Shown one piece after another: positions 26,366 to 35,293 of a stretch of 56,897 bases of DNA. The notes below the pieces were generated by a model. It was not told the origin of the DNA and made no database searches. It worked only from the letters and a program-made list of their open reading frames with translations. The stretch comes from Paenibacillus dendritiformis. Its GTDB lineage: Bacteria > Bacillota > Bacilli > Paenibacillales > Paenibacillaceae. The first letter of the stretch is position 1. Each line of letters starts with the position of its first letter. The stretch spans positions 1 to 56,897 of the forward strand of contig NZ_LDIG01000168.1 of NCBI RefSeq assembly GCF_015845845.1. The letters run 5' to 3'. A program made the translations under genes and the position numbers.

Positions 26366-27355
26366 ATGGCGAGTAAAAGGAGAGTGAATGAAGAGTTGAG
26401 CAAAGCGGAGGTTACAACGGAAAGCTTCCCCGCGGTTCGGGCGCGCAGAGCCTCCCGGGTCTGGCGCTCGGTTAAGCGCAACTGGCAGTTGTATGCGCTC
26501 ATTACGCCGGTCGTTGTCTACTATATCATCTTTCATTATTTGCCGATGTACGGCGTGCAGATCGCGTTCAAAGACTTCATCGCTTCCAAAGGAATCTGGG
26601 ACAGTCCTTGGGTGGGCTTCAAGCACTTCGAACGGTTTTTCAGCAGCTATTTCTTTGAACGGCTTATTGTGAATACGCTTACAATCAGTTTGTATACGCT
26701 GCTGGTCAGCTTTCCGATTCCGATATTGCTGGCCTTGATGCTGAATGAAGCGAAGGCGCAATGGTTCAAGAAGACCGTACAGACGATTACGTACGCGCCG
26801 CATTTTTTGTCCGTCGTCGTCGTGGTCGGCATGCTGTTTATTTTCTTGAACCCGAGCACAGGCATCGTCAACCATCTGATCGTAGCGTTGGGAGGAGAGC
26901 CGATCGCCTTCATGACGGATGCGAAGTGGTTCAAGACGCTGTATGTGCTGTCGGATGTGTGGCAGACGATGGGCTGGAGCTCGATCATTTATTTGGCGGC
27001 CTTGTCCGGGGTCGATCATCAGCTTCATGAAGCGGCGACGATTGACGGGGCAAGCAAGCTGCAGCGCATCTGGCACATCAATATTCCGACGATTGCCCCG
27101 ACGATTATTATTTTGCTGATCCTCAATCTCGGGACGGTCATGGCGGTCGGCTTCGAGAAAATTTTCCTGATGCAGAACAACCTGAATCTTGCCAGCTCGG
27201 ATGTCATCTCCACCTATGTGTACCGCAGCGGGATACTGGATGCGCAGTACAGCTTCTCCGCCGCTGTCGGATTATTCAATTCGGTCGTAAACTTCGCGCT
27301 CTTGATTATCGTGAACTCGATCGCAAGACGCGTAAGCACGACGAGCCTATGGTAA
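26366..27355 (+). CDS. Carbohydrate ABC transporter permease, LplB/YteP type (cassette 1)
   Basis: A 329-residue inner-membrane permease with six membrane segments after a charged N-terminus. The opening block LYALITPVVVYYIIFHYLPMY and the EAA loop HEAATIDGASKLQRIWHIN (about 230-248) are typical of the LplB branch of CUT1 transporters, which import oligosaccharides or complex sugar fragments. The ATPase is not encoded here; CUT1 systems usually share an MsmX-like ATPase encoded elsewhere. The partner permease follows after 13 bp. The start at 26366 has only a modest site (GAGAAGG). Confidence 0.88.
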   Translation: MASKRRVNEELSKAEVTTESFPAVRARRASRVWRSVKRNWQLYALITPVVVYYIIFHYLPMYGVQIAFKDFIASKGIWDSPWVGFKHFERFFSSYFFERLIVNTLTISLYTLLVSFPIPILLALMLNEAKAQWFKKTVQTITYAPHFLSVVVVVGMLFIFLNPSTGIVNHLIVALGGEPIAFMTDAKWFKTLYVLSDVWQTMGWSSIIYLAALSGVDHQLHEAATIDGASKLQRIWHINIPTIAPTIIILLILNLGTVMAVGFEKIFLMQNNLNLASSDVISTYVYRSGILDAQYSFSAAVGLFNSVVNFALLIIVNSIARRVSTTSLW

Positions 27356-27368
27356 GGAGGGGGTTGCC

Positions 27369-28253
27369 ATGATCGAACGCTCCATCGGAGACCGCATCTT
27401 CGATGTCGTCAATTACGTCTTGTTAACGCTGGTCATGCTCATTGTGCTCTATCCGCTTCTCTTTGTCCTGAGCGCCTCCATCAGCAACCCGGAGACGGTG
27501 CTGCGCGGCGAGATGTGGCTGATGCCGAAGCAGATCAACTTCGACGCCTACGCCAAAATTTTTCAGAATAAAGACATTCTCCTTGGTTACGGCAACACGA
27601 TTCTATACACCCTTCTCGGCACGGCCATCAATCTCATCATGACGATATGCGCGGCGTATCCGCTCGCCCGCAAAGACTTCCTCGGCCGGGGGCTGATTAC
27701 CGGCATGATCGTATTCACCATGTTCTTCGGCGGCGGGCTCATTCCTACGTACTTGCTCATCAAAAACTTGAATATGCTCGACACGCTCTGGGTGATGGTG
27801 ATTCCGAACGCCGTCGCGGTCTGGAACATCATCATTATGCGCACCTTCTTCCAGCAATCGATACCGGGCGAGATTCAGGAGGCGGCCATGATTGACGGAT
27901 GCAGCCATATGCAGACGCTGCTGCGCATCGTCCTGCCGCTGTCGATGCCGATTATCGCCGTCATGGTGCTGTTCTACGCGGTAGGCCACTGGAATTCCTA
28001 TTTCAACGCGCTGATTTACTTGTCCAGCAAGGACAAATTCCCGCTGCAGCTCATCCTGCGCGAGATTCTGATTCAGAGCGATTCGGGCGACATGATCAAG
28101 CTGACGTCGGAATCGGCCGTGAAGATGAAGATGAGTGTGGAGGGATTGAAATATGCGGTGCTGGTCGTGGCGAATTTGCCGATGCTCGTCCTGTATCCGT
28201 TCCTGCAGCGTTATTTTGTCAAAGGCATCATGATTGGAGCACTGAAAGGGTAA
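27369..28253 (+). CDS. Carbohydrate ABC transporter permease, LplC/YtcP type (cassette 1)
   Basis: A 294-residue second permease with six membrane segments. The EAA loop is QEAAMIDGCSHMQTLLRIVLP (about 176-196). The C-terminus ends KYFVKGI-type, as YVRFVKGIMIGALKG-like tails do in this branch (here RYFVKGIMIGALKG). It starts after AAGGAGGGGGTTGCC, 13 bp behind its partner, and forms the translocation pore with it. Confidence 0.88.
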   Translation: MIERSIGDRIFDVVNYVLLTLVMLIVLYPLLFVLSASISNPETVLRGEMWLMPKQINFDAYAKIFQNKDILLGYGNTILYTLLGTAINLIMTICAAYPLARKDFLGRGLITGMIVFTMFFGGGLIPTYLLIKNLNMLDTLWVMVIPNAVAVWNIIIMRTFFQQSIPGEIQEAAMIDGCSHMQTLLRIVLPLSMPIIAVMVLFYAVGHWNSYFNALIYLSSKDKFPLQLILREILIQSDSGDMIKLTSESAVKMKMSVEGLKYAVLVVANLPMLVLYPFLQRYFVKGIMIGALKG

Positions 28254-28295
28254 GCGGCCAAAAATGATAGACCAATAGCAAAAGGGGGAAATGCG

Positions 28296-29927
28296 GTGAA
28301 ATCTAAAAAATGGCTGATGACGACGATGAGCCTGCTGCTGAGCTTCTCGCTGGTGATTACGGCATGCGGGGGAAGCGGCGGCAGAGGAGGAGCCGATGCC
28401 GGCAATCTCGACGAGCGGCTCGCCAAGATGAACATGGAAGGGATGCCGATCGCCAAGGAAAAGATGACGATGTCCGGCTTCGCCGCAAAGTTCTATGCTT
28501 CGGCGGACTGGAGCAAGCTGATGCTCTGGGAAGAATACGAGAAGATGACCAATATTCATATCGACTGGGAGACCGTGCAGGTCGACAGCTTGAAGGAGAA
28601 GCGCAACATCAAGCTGGCCGGCGGCGACTATCCCGAGATTTTCTTCGCCTCCGCCTTCGGCAAGAGCGATCTGATCAAGTACGGAAGCCAGGGCACCTTC
28701 CTGCGGCTGAACGAGCTGATCGACGAGTATGCCCCGAATTTCAAGGCGTTGATGGAGAAATACCCGATTGTGAAGCAGGGCATTACGATGCCGGACGGCA
28801 GCATTTACGGACTGCCGACCGTGTTCGACCCGGACTTCAAGTCGCTCTTCTACGGGACGCCGTGGATGAAGAAGGAATGGCTCGACAAGCTGGGGCTGAA
28901 GCCGCCGACCAATCTGGAGGAGCTGCATGCGGTGCTGAAGGCGATCAAGGACGGCGACCCGAACGGCAACGGGAAAAAGGATGAAATCCCGTGGGGGTCC
29001 CGGGGCGTCTGGATTATGATCAACTTCCTGAAGGGCTCGTTCGGGCTGAACAAGAACGGGACGGCGAATCCGAACGTCGACCTCGATCCGGAGACCGGCA
29101 AGCTCCGGTTCGTGCCGGCGACGAAGCAGTACAAGGAGCTGCTGGAATATGTCGCGAAGCTGCACGCCGACGGGCTGTTCGATCCGGAGACGTTCACGAT
29201 GAAGGACACCGACCTTACGTCCAAGGCGACGGCCGGCGTGTACGGGTTCCTGGACGGCGTCAATCCGGAGGCCGTTTACAATCAGGAGGGCTATGTCGGC
29301 ATGCCGGTGCTGGAAGGCCCTTACGGCGACAAGACCGCGACCAACATCGGATCGCCGCTGGGCAATATCGGCATGTTCGTGCTGACGGACAAAGCGAAAA
29401 ATCCGGAGGCCGCCATACGCTGGATGGATCATTTCTACAGCGATGAAGGGGTCAAAATGTTCTTCATGGGCTTCGAAGGCGTGACGTACAAAGTGAATGA
29501 CAAGGGCGAATACGAGTATCTGGATGCGATTACGAACCATCCGGACGGCTTGAACCTGGATCAGGCGGTCAGCCAATATCTTACCTGGCCGGGCGGATAT
29601 TATCCGGGCATGGTGATGCAGAAGTACTTCAAGGGGGCGGAAGGGCTGCCATCGTCGGTCAAGAACGCCGAGGAGGCGGAGCCGCGCTCGATTCCGATGA
29701 GCGAGGTCTGGCCGGCCTTCAACTTCACGCCGGAGGAGCAGGATGAGCTGACGACCATTCAGACGGATATTCATACGTATGTCGATGAGATGCGCGATAA
29801 GTTCGCTTCAGGCGCGGTCGGATTCGACCAATGGGACAATTATGTGCAGCAGCTGGAGAAGATGAATCTGAAGCGTTATCTGGAGATTTACCAGGCGGCC
29901 TATGAGCGTTATGTGAAAGCGAAATAA
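28296..29927 (+). CDS. Extracellular solute-binding lipoprotein (cassette 1)
   Basis: A 543-residue binding protein. It starts at GTG 28296 after AAAGGGGGAAATGCG. The signal peptide ends in the lipobox VITAC, so Cys is lipidated and the protein is tethered outside the membrane. Large size and segments such as GGDYPEIFFA and a Ca-like loop DGDPNGNGKKDEIPWG place it with LplA/YtcQ-type binding proteins. The DxDxxG-like loop is frequent in this family. The ligand is unknown. A strong hairpin ends the operon. Confidence 0.9.
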   Translation: MKSKKWLMTTMSLLLSFSLVITACGGSGGRGGADAGNLDERLAKMNMEGMPIAKEKMTMSGFAAKFYASADWSKLMLWEEYEKMTNIHIDWETVQVDSLKEKRNIKLAGGDYPEIFFASAFGKSDLIKYGSQGTFLRLNELIDEYAPNFKALMEKYPIVKQGITMPDGSIYGLPTVFDPDFKSLFYGTPWMKKEWLDKLGLKPPTNLEELHAVLKAIKDGDPNGNGKKDEIPWGSRGVWIMINFLKGSFGLNKNGTANPNVDLDPETGKLRFVPATKQYKELLEYVAKLHADGLFDPETFTMKDTDLTSKATAGVYGFLDGVNPEAVYNQEGYVGMPVLEGPYGDKTATNIGSPLGNIGMFVLTDKAKNPEAAIRWMDHFYSDEGVKMFFMGFEGVTYKVNDKGEYEYLDAITNHPDGLNLDQAVSQYLTWPGGYYPGMVMQKYFKGAEGLPSSVKNAEEAEPRSIPMSEVWPAFNFTPEEQDELTTIQTDIHTYVDEMRDKFASGAVGFDQWDNYVQQLEKMNLKRYLEIYQAAYERYVKAK

Positions 29928-29946
29928 TTGCCTTGATTCCGAATCG

Positions 29947-29979
29947 AAGCCCCGTGCCGATCAGTCCGGCACGGGGCTT
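29947..29979. terminator. Bidirectional hairpin between cassette 1 and the serine hydrolase
   Basis: AAGCCCCGTGCCG (29947-29959) and CGGCACGGGGCTT (29967-29979) form a perfect 13-bp stem. It lies between convergent genes and may serve both. Confidence 0.8.
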
Positions 29980-30013
29980 GCTGTTGCAGGAAGCGGTGAT
30001 GAAACGGTGACGA

Positions 30014-30925
30014 TTACAGCAGCGGCAGAATCTCGTCCCAGACCGCATCGAGGATGCTTTGCATATCCCCCTCGTTGCTGTTGATGGCGATCGCCGCATC
30101 GCGGCCGGGGATTACGATGCAGAACTGCCCGTGCGCGCCGTCGGCCCGATAAGCGTCATGCGTGCACATCCAGAACTGGCAGCCATAGCCCTGGCTCCAG
30201 TCGATGCTGCCCTCATTGTCGATATGCTTGCGCGTGGCGAACGCAATCCATTCCGCGGGGATGAGCTGTTCGCCTTCCCAGGCGCCCCGCTGCAGCAGCA
30301 GCTGTCCGAAGCGGCTCAGCTCCTCGTTGCTGATGCGCAGCCCCGCGCATCCGAGCGTGACGCCGAGCGGGGACGTGTCCCATTCGACGCGCTCCATCCC
30401 GAGCGGCTCGAACAAGCGCGGAGTCAGAAATTGATGGACCGTCTCGCCTACGGCGGCTTGCACCATCGCCGAAATCATGAAGGTGTCGCCGCTGCTGTAG
30501 GTGAACCGCTCGCCGGGCGGGCGGTCCAGCGGCAGCGACATATAATATTTGGCCCAGTCCTTCTCCTGCAGCGACTTTCTCTCGTCGGCCCACAGCGGCG
30601 GAGCGTCATGGCCGGAGGACATCCGCAGCAGATCGTACAACCGGATGCGGCCGGGCTCAAGGGCAGGAGCGTCCGCCATTCCTTCCCGCACATGCTGCGG
30701 AAACACATCCCCCAGCGTCGTCTCCAATGTCAGCTTCCCTTCCTCGATTGCCAGTCCGACCGCCATGCAGGTGAATGATTTGCTGACCGAATGCTGTACG
30801 CGGCGGATATCTTCGCCCGCATCCCAGTGCGCGGCCAGACGGCCGCCTTGCCGCACCCGCGCCGAGAGCACGTTTAATTTTTTTTCGGTTACCCGCTGTA
30901 CGAAACCGGTTAAGATATGAGACAT
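30014..30925 (-). CDS. Serine hydrolase of the beta-lactamase (class C/AmpC-like) family
   Basis: A 303-residue enzyme without a signal peptide, so probably cytoplasmic. The catalytic S-x-x-K is SVSK at 46-49 in VQHSVSKSF. The second motif lies in FTYSSGDTFM (Tyr-Ser, not the strict Y-x-N). The third, near the C-terminus, is AHGQF in place of the usual K/H-T-G. These differences fit esterase- or peptidase-like relatives rather than a true beta-lactamase. It is convergent to ABC cassette 1 and divergent from cassette 2, so it may be controlled by the operator-rich region before cassette 2. The substrate is unknown. Confidence 0.85.
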   Translation of the reverse strand: MSHILTGFVQRVTEKKLNVLSARVRQGGRLAAHWDAGEDIRRVQHSVSKSFTCMAVGLAIEEGKLTLETTLGDVFPQHVREGMADAPALEPGRIRLYDLLRMSSGHDAPPLWADERKSLQEKDWAKYYMSLPLDRPPGERFTYSSGDTFMISAMVQAAVGETVHQFLTPRLFEPLGMERVEWDTSPLGVTLGCAGLRISNEELSRFGQLLLQRGAWEGEQLIPAEWIAFATRKHIDNEGSIDWSQGYGCQFWMCTHDAYRADGAHGQFCIVIPGRDAAIAINSNEGDMQSILDAVWDEILPLL

Positions 30926-31015
30926 TATCCAGTCCTTCTTTCCCTTTGGATTTCGAAATGATGCAGAGAGGAACGCCAGCAGGAAGAGCGGTGTCTCCTT
31001 ATGTAAATCGTAATA

Positions 31016-31220
31016 GAAACGTTTCCGTAATAAAGCGCTAAGCTGTTATTTATCATATTACAATCGCTTTCATACCATGTCAACGAGCAGGGGGTAAGCG
31101 CTTTCTTGCGACCTATTACATCAATATAAGGAGATATATAGATAAAATGGAACAAGAATGATTATACTTCAACTTTTGATCTATGATTTAGTCGAAACGA
31201 TTCGAAAAATCGCTTTCACA
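31016..31220. promoter_or_regulatory. Cluster of LacI/CcpA-like operator sites between hydrolase and cassette 2
   Basis: CG-centred sites: GAAACGTTTC (31016-31025, perfect palindrome), AATCGCTTTCAT (31062-31073), GTAAGCGCTTTCTT (31094-31107) and AAAATCGCTTTCACA (31206-31220). They resemble catabolite-response elements and other LacI-family operators. The region is AT-rich and gene-free (30926-31417). The LacI-type gene at the end of this operon (40807) or CcpA are candidate binders. Confidence 0.6.
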
Positions 31221-31417
31221 GGGGCAAGGCGCCCCAATGGCAGCCTGATTCCCAGGCGCGAACCCGCTGCAAGAGGCGAATTCTATGTTTTTAAACTTTT
31301 GAAAATGAAAGGGATTACATATGGCGCATGTAACGATAGACACCGGCTCAACGACATTGCGAATGACAACGAACACCTGTGTGAGGACAAGAACGAGGGA
31401 GAGAGAGGAGATGCAAT

Positions 31418-32377
31418 TTGAAAGCCACCGCTTTAGATCCAGACGGACATGGGAAAGGACATTCGAAATTCGGAAGCCTGCTTACGCAAATATGGAAGAA
31501 CAGAATGGTATATACGCTGCTTCTTCCCGGGTTGATCTGGCTGCTGCTGTTCGCCTACTTGCCGATGGGCGGCCTCTCGCTCGCCTTCAAGGATTACAAG
31601 GCGAATCTCGGAATCTGGGGCAGCCCGTGGGTCGGGTTCGAAAATTTCAAGTACGTGTTTCGCGATCCGGCGTTCATCGATGCCTTATGGAGAACGCTGT
31701 ACATCAATATTATTAAGCTGGTCATTCAGTTCCCGTTCCCGATTTTGCTCGCTCTGATGCTGAACGAGCTGCGGATGCGGCGGACGAAAAAAATCTTCCA
31801 GACGGTCTTTACGTTCCCTCATTTCCTGTCCTGGATTATCGTATCCGGGGTCGTCATCAATGTGCTGGCGTATGACGGGCTCGTGAACAGCGCCCTGGCG
31901 CTGCTTGGCCTGCCGACGATCAACTTCCTCGGCTCGGTGGAGATGTTCGTTCCGATGCTGCTGCTTACGGACATTTGGAAGTCGACCGGATGGGGCGCAA
32001 TCATCTATTTGGCCGCGATATCCGGGATCGACCAGGATCAATACGAGTCGGCCCAGATCGACGGCGCGTCGCGCATGCAGCAGATGTTCCGGATTACGCT
32101 GCCGAACATTTTGCCTACCGTCACCATCATGTTCATTTTGTCGGTGGGCGGCCTGATGTCGTCGGGCTTCGATCAGATTTTCAATCTGGCGAACGCGGCG
32201 ACGAAGAACGTGTCGGAAGTATTGGATGTGTATATTTACCGCATTACGTTCCAGTCTTCGACGGACTTCTCGTTTTCCACCGCGGTCAGCCTGTTCCGTT
32301 CTCTCATTAATATGATTCTGCTGCTTCTGGCGGACAGGGTGGCCAAAATGCTGGGCGGAGACGGTCTGTTCCGATAA
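31418..32377 (+). CDS. ABC transporter permease, LplB type (cassette 2, probable beta-1,2-glucan oligosaccharide importer)
   Basis: A 319-residue permease. The start is taken as TTG 31418, because GAGGAG lies seven bases upstream and no ATG fits. It has six membrane segments; the opening MVYTLLLPGLIWLLLFAYLP and the EAA loop YESAQIDGASRMQQMFRITLP are typical of LplB permeases. It heads the operon that ends with GH3 and GH94 enzymes and a LacI regulator, so the imported substrate is probably a sophoro-oligosaccharide (inference from the enzymes). Confidence 0.85.
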   Translation: MKATALDPDGHGKGHSKFGSLLTQIWKNRMVYTLLLPGLIWLLLFAYLPMGGLSLAFKDYKANLGIWGSPWVGFENFKYVFRDPAFIDALWRTLYINIIKLVIQFPFPILLALMLNELRMRRTKKIFQTVFTFPHFLSWIIVSGVVINVLAYDGLVNSALALLGLPTINFLGSVEMFVPMLLLTDIWKSTGWGAIIYLAAISGIDQDQYESAQIDGASRMQQMFRITLPNILPTVTIMFILSVGGLMSSGFDQIFNLANAATKNVSEVLDVYIYRITFQSSTDFSFSTAVSLFRSLINMILLLLADRVAKMLGGDGLFR

Positions 32378-32393
32378 GAGAGGGGTGCAAGGG

Positions 32394-33299
32394 ATGAGCA
32401 AGACAGCTGCCAAGAAGCAGCATAAGTTCCGCATAGGAAAAATGACGGCGCTCGATTACGTGATTTTCTTCCTGCTGCTGATATTCGCCTTATTGATTTT
32501 GATTCCGTTCTGGAATGTGATTATGATTTCCTTCTCGACGCCGAAGGAATATGCCGATAATCCGCTGATGATGTTCCCGAGAAATCCGACCTTGGCTTCC
32601 TACAAGGCTTTGTTCGAGGACGGAAGCATTTTGACGGGGTACTGGAATACGCTTAAGCTGCTTATCGTAGGCTTGCCGCTCAGCCTGTTCCTGACGAGCA
32701 GCATGGCCTACGCGCTCAGCAGAAGCAAGTTCCCGGGCAAGAAGATTATCTTCTTCCTCGTGCTGTTCACGATGATCTTCAACGGCGGCATCGTGCCGCT
32801 CTATCTGATTATGAAATCGCTCCATCTGACAGGCACGCTGTGGTCCGTCATCCTGGCAGGCAGCTTCAGCGCCTTCAACATGATATTGATGATGAACTAC
32901 TTCCAGAGCCTGCCTGAATCGCTGATGGAATCGGCAAGATTGGACGGAGCGGGCGAATGGAGAATCCTGTTCTCCGTCGTCCTGCCGCTGGCGGCGCCGA
33001 TTATGGCGACCATTACGCTCTTCTACGGCGTCGCCTACTGGAACAGCTGGTACGACGCGATGATTTTCCTGCGCAAGGCGGATCAGCTCCCGCTGCAGAA
33101 CGTATTGCGAACGATCATTGTCGAATCGCAAACCAACGCCTCGAACGCTTCCAGCGTCGATGCGGTCGGCAAGCAAGCTTTTTCAACGGGGATGAAAATG
33201 GCTGCGGTCTTCGTGACGATGGTGCCGATTATGTGCTTCTTCCCGATGCTGCAAAAGCATTTCGCAAAAGGGGTGTTAACAGGGGCTATCAAGACCTGA
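32394..33299 (+). CDS. ABC transporter permease, LplC type (cassette 2)
   Basis: A 301-residue permease. ATG 32394 is chosen over an upstream GTG because AGAGGGG lies eight bases before it. Six membrane segments; EAA loop MESARLDGAGEWRILFSVVLP; C-terminus KHFAKGVLTGAIKT, typical of the family. It pairs with the preceding permease. Confidence 0.88.
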   Translation: MSKTAAKKQHKFRIGKMTALDYVIFFLLLIFALLILIPFWNVIMISFSTPKEYADNPLMMFPRNPTLASYKALFEDGSILTGYWNTLKLLIVGLPLSLFLTSSMAYALSRSKFPGKKIIFFLVLFTMIFNGGIVPLYLIMKSLHLTGTLWSVILAGSFSAFNMILMMNYFQSLPESLMESARLDGAGEWRILFSVVLPLAAPIMATITLFYGVAYWNSWYDAMIFLRKADQLPLQNVLRTIIVESQTNASNASSVDAVGKQAFSTGMKMAAVFVTMVPIMCFFPMLQKHFAKGVLTGAIKT

Positions 33300-33362
33300 T
33301 TCATACGTATAGAGGTAGCTGGATTTTTCAATAAAAATCTAAAATCACGGGGGAGACATGAA

Positions 33363-34955
33363 ATGGAAACGAACAAAAAGCTGTCGGTAAAATCTGTTCT
33401 GGCCATCGCCTTATGCGTGGTCATGCTGATGGTGACTGCTTGCTCGAAGCAGGAGGCGCAAGGCGGCAATGAGAAGGATGGCGACGGAAGCTACAAGGAC
33501 AAGCTGACCATTTCCGTGGCGAGCACGATTCAGCTCAAAGACGGCCAGCTCGACAATGAGTTCCACAAGTTCTGGATGGACAAGTTCAACATCGACTGGG
33601 ACTACAACTTCATCGAATGGGATTCCTGGGGCGAGAAGCTGCGGCTGTGGATCAACTCCGGCGACCTGCCTGACGTCGCGACCTGGAACTACATTCACGG
33701 CGATGCGATGAACTATATCGACCAAGGGCTTCTCTACAAGTTCCCGGATGACTGGAAGGAACGCTGGCCGAACGTGGCCGCGGCTTACAAGCTGACGGGC
33801 CTGGGCGAGAAGCTGGAAGAGCTGACAGGCGGCACCTATATCCTGCCGCGGCCGGTCTACTACGAGAATAAGCCTGCCGATCCCCTCGTCAACCAGATCG
33901 GCGTTATCGCGATGCGCAAGGACTGGGCGGAAGCGGTCGGCTTCGAATTGAAGGACGTATACACGACCAGCGAGCTGATGGAGTTCGCCAAGCTGGTGAA
34001 GGAGAAGGATCCGGGCAAGGTCGGATCGAACCTGGTGCCGATCTCTTATAACGCCGGCGATGCGCTGACGAATATCATCATGCCGAACAGCGAGCACTCC
34101 CGCGTCGAGTCCGCGTTCTACAAAGGCGAGGACGGCAAATACCATTGGGGGCCTGCCGATCCGGAAACGCTGACCGGTCTGAAGCTGATGCAGAAGGCAT
34201 ACAAAGAAGGGCTGCTTAATCCGGAGTTCTATACGTGGAAGAACAGCGAAGGCAGCGACAATTTCCGGGTGAAGGGCACCGCCGCGATTACGAGCCTTGG
34301 CGGTCTGGCATCGTACAGACAAGACGTGGATAAGGCCATGAAGAAAAATCTCGGCGTGGAGAGCGACGATGTCGTTCACACCGCGATCGTGCTTGGCGAC
34401 GACGGCAAATACCGCAACCTGGAGCAAGTCAATTTCTGGTCCGCGCTTATTTTCTCGCCGAACATTAGCGAGGAGAAATTCGAGCGCATCATGGACCTGC
34501 TCGACTATTCGACGTCCAAAGAAGGACAAATGCTGCTCAACATGGGCTTCGAAGGCAAGGATTGGAAGTATGGCGACAACCAAGAACTCGTCAGCCTGCT
34601 GCCGGAAGGCACGTCTCTGGAAGACAAATATCCAAGCCGCTTCGAGGGGCTGTACCTTTTGGGCGACGACTTCAGCATGATCAACCCGGCGATCAAGAAG
34701 GAGTACCGCGACAGAGCGATCCTTCACTATCAGAACAAAGCCAAGCTCGGCAAAGAAGGCGGCAAGCTGGCCGAGTACGATCGGACGGTTCAACTGTACG
34801 ATTCCAAAGCGAAAAATCAGGCGACCTTCAACTATGAGTCGGAATACACGAACCTGATTCTGCAAAACGGCGATCTGGAAGCGAACTGGAAGAAATGGGT
34901 GGACAGCAAAATGCCGCTTGTCCAACCGGTTCTGGATGAACTGAACAAACAATAA
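33363..34955 (+). CDS. Extracellular solute-binding lipoprotein (cassette 2)
   Basis: A 530-residue binding protein. The signal peptide ends in lipobox VTAC, with the lipidated Cys at about 27. The start follows GGGGGAGACATGAA. It belongs to the large CUT1 binding proteins. Position directly before the GH3 and GH94 genes parallels the Listeria innocua locus, where Lin1841 binds sophoro-oligosaccharides ahead of Lin1840 (GH3) and Lin1839 (phosphorylase); that comparison is from memory. The ligand assignment is an inference. Confidence 0.88.
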   Translation: METNKKLSVKSVLAIALCVVMLMVTACSKQEAQGGNEKDGDGSYKDKLTISVASTIQLKDGQLDNEFHKFWMDKFNIDWDYNFIEWDSWGEKLRLWINSGDLPDVATWNYIHGDAMNYIDQGLLYKFPDDWKERWPNVAAAYKLTGLGEKLEELTGGTYILPRPVYYENKPADPLVNQIGVIAMRKDWAEAVGFELKDVYTTSELMEFAKLVKEKDPGKVGSNLVPISYNAGDALTNIIMPNSEHSRVESAFYKGEDGKYHWGPADPETLTGLKLMQKAYKEGLLNPEFYTWKNSEGSDNFRVKGTAAITSLGGLASYRQDVDKAMKKNLGVESDDVVHTAIVLGDDGKYRNLEQVNFWSALIFSPNISEEKFERIMDLLDYSTSKEGQMLLNMGFEGKDWKYGDNQELVSLLPEGTSLEDKYPSRFEGLYLLGDDFSMINPAIKKEYRDRAILHYQNKAKLGKEGGKLAEYDRTVQLYDSKAKNQATFNYESEYTNLILQNGDLEANWKKWVDSKMPLVQPVLDELNKQ

Positions 34956-35018
34956 GAAATACGCATGTAGCTGCAAGTGAAGTTGGCCTGAGGCGTTCGC
35001 CAGCGGTCCGAGTCGATG

Positions 35019-35056
35019 GAACCCGGTATGCAGGATAGTCCCATGCAGCCGGGTTC
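35019..35056 (+). other. Stem-loop between the binding-protein and GH3 genes
   Basis: GAACCCGG (35019-35026) and CCGGGTTC (35049-35056) form a perfect 8-bp stem, extended inward by TGCA pairing. No T run follows, so it may stabilise the 3' end of the binding-protein message rather than terminate. The rest of the 338-bp gap holds no gene. Confidence 0.5.
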
Positions 35057-35293
35057 TTCGCTTCACCGTCCAGCTCTTCTGAATGAGGAATGTGCATAAC
35101 TCCGCGGCGGAGGGTTCCCCTCGCCGCATGAACGGGATCGCTGGACGCCGATGATCGTATCTCTATCATTCCGGTTATGCATGTTCCTGAGAAAGGAGAA
35201 GGAATCTGCCAGTGATTCAAGGTTGAACACCGATTACACTCTGGAAGCAAAAATGAACACGTCCTTATATAAGGAAGCAATGGAGGAACGAAT

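Noticed and set aside
27603..29774. Long minus-strand open frame opposite ABC cassette 1 (and similar ones at 24943-26274, 33411-35129 and 38363-40789)
   Set aside because: Arg/His-rich low-complexity translations that mirror well-supported plus-strand genes; no ribosome sites or domains.
30014..30925. Antibiotic-resistance beta-lactamase
   Set aside because: No signal peptide, and the second and third motifs deviate; it fits a general serine hydrolase better.
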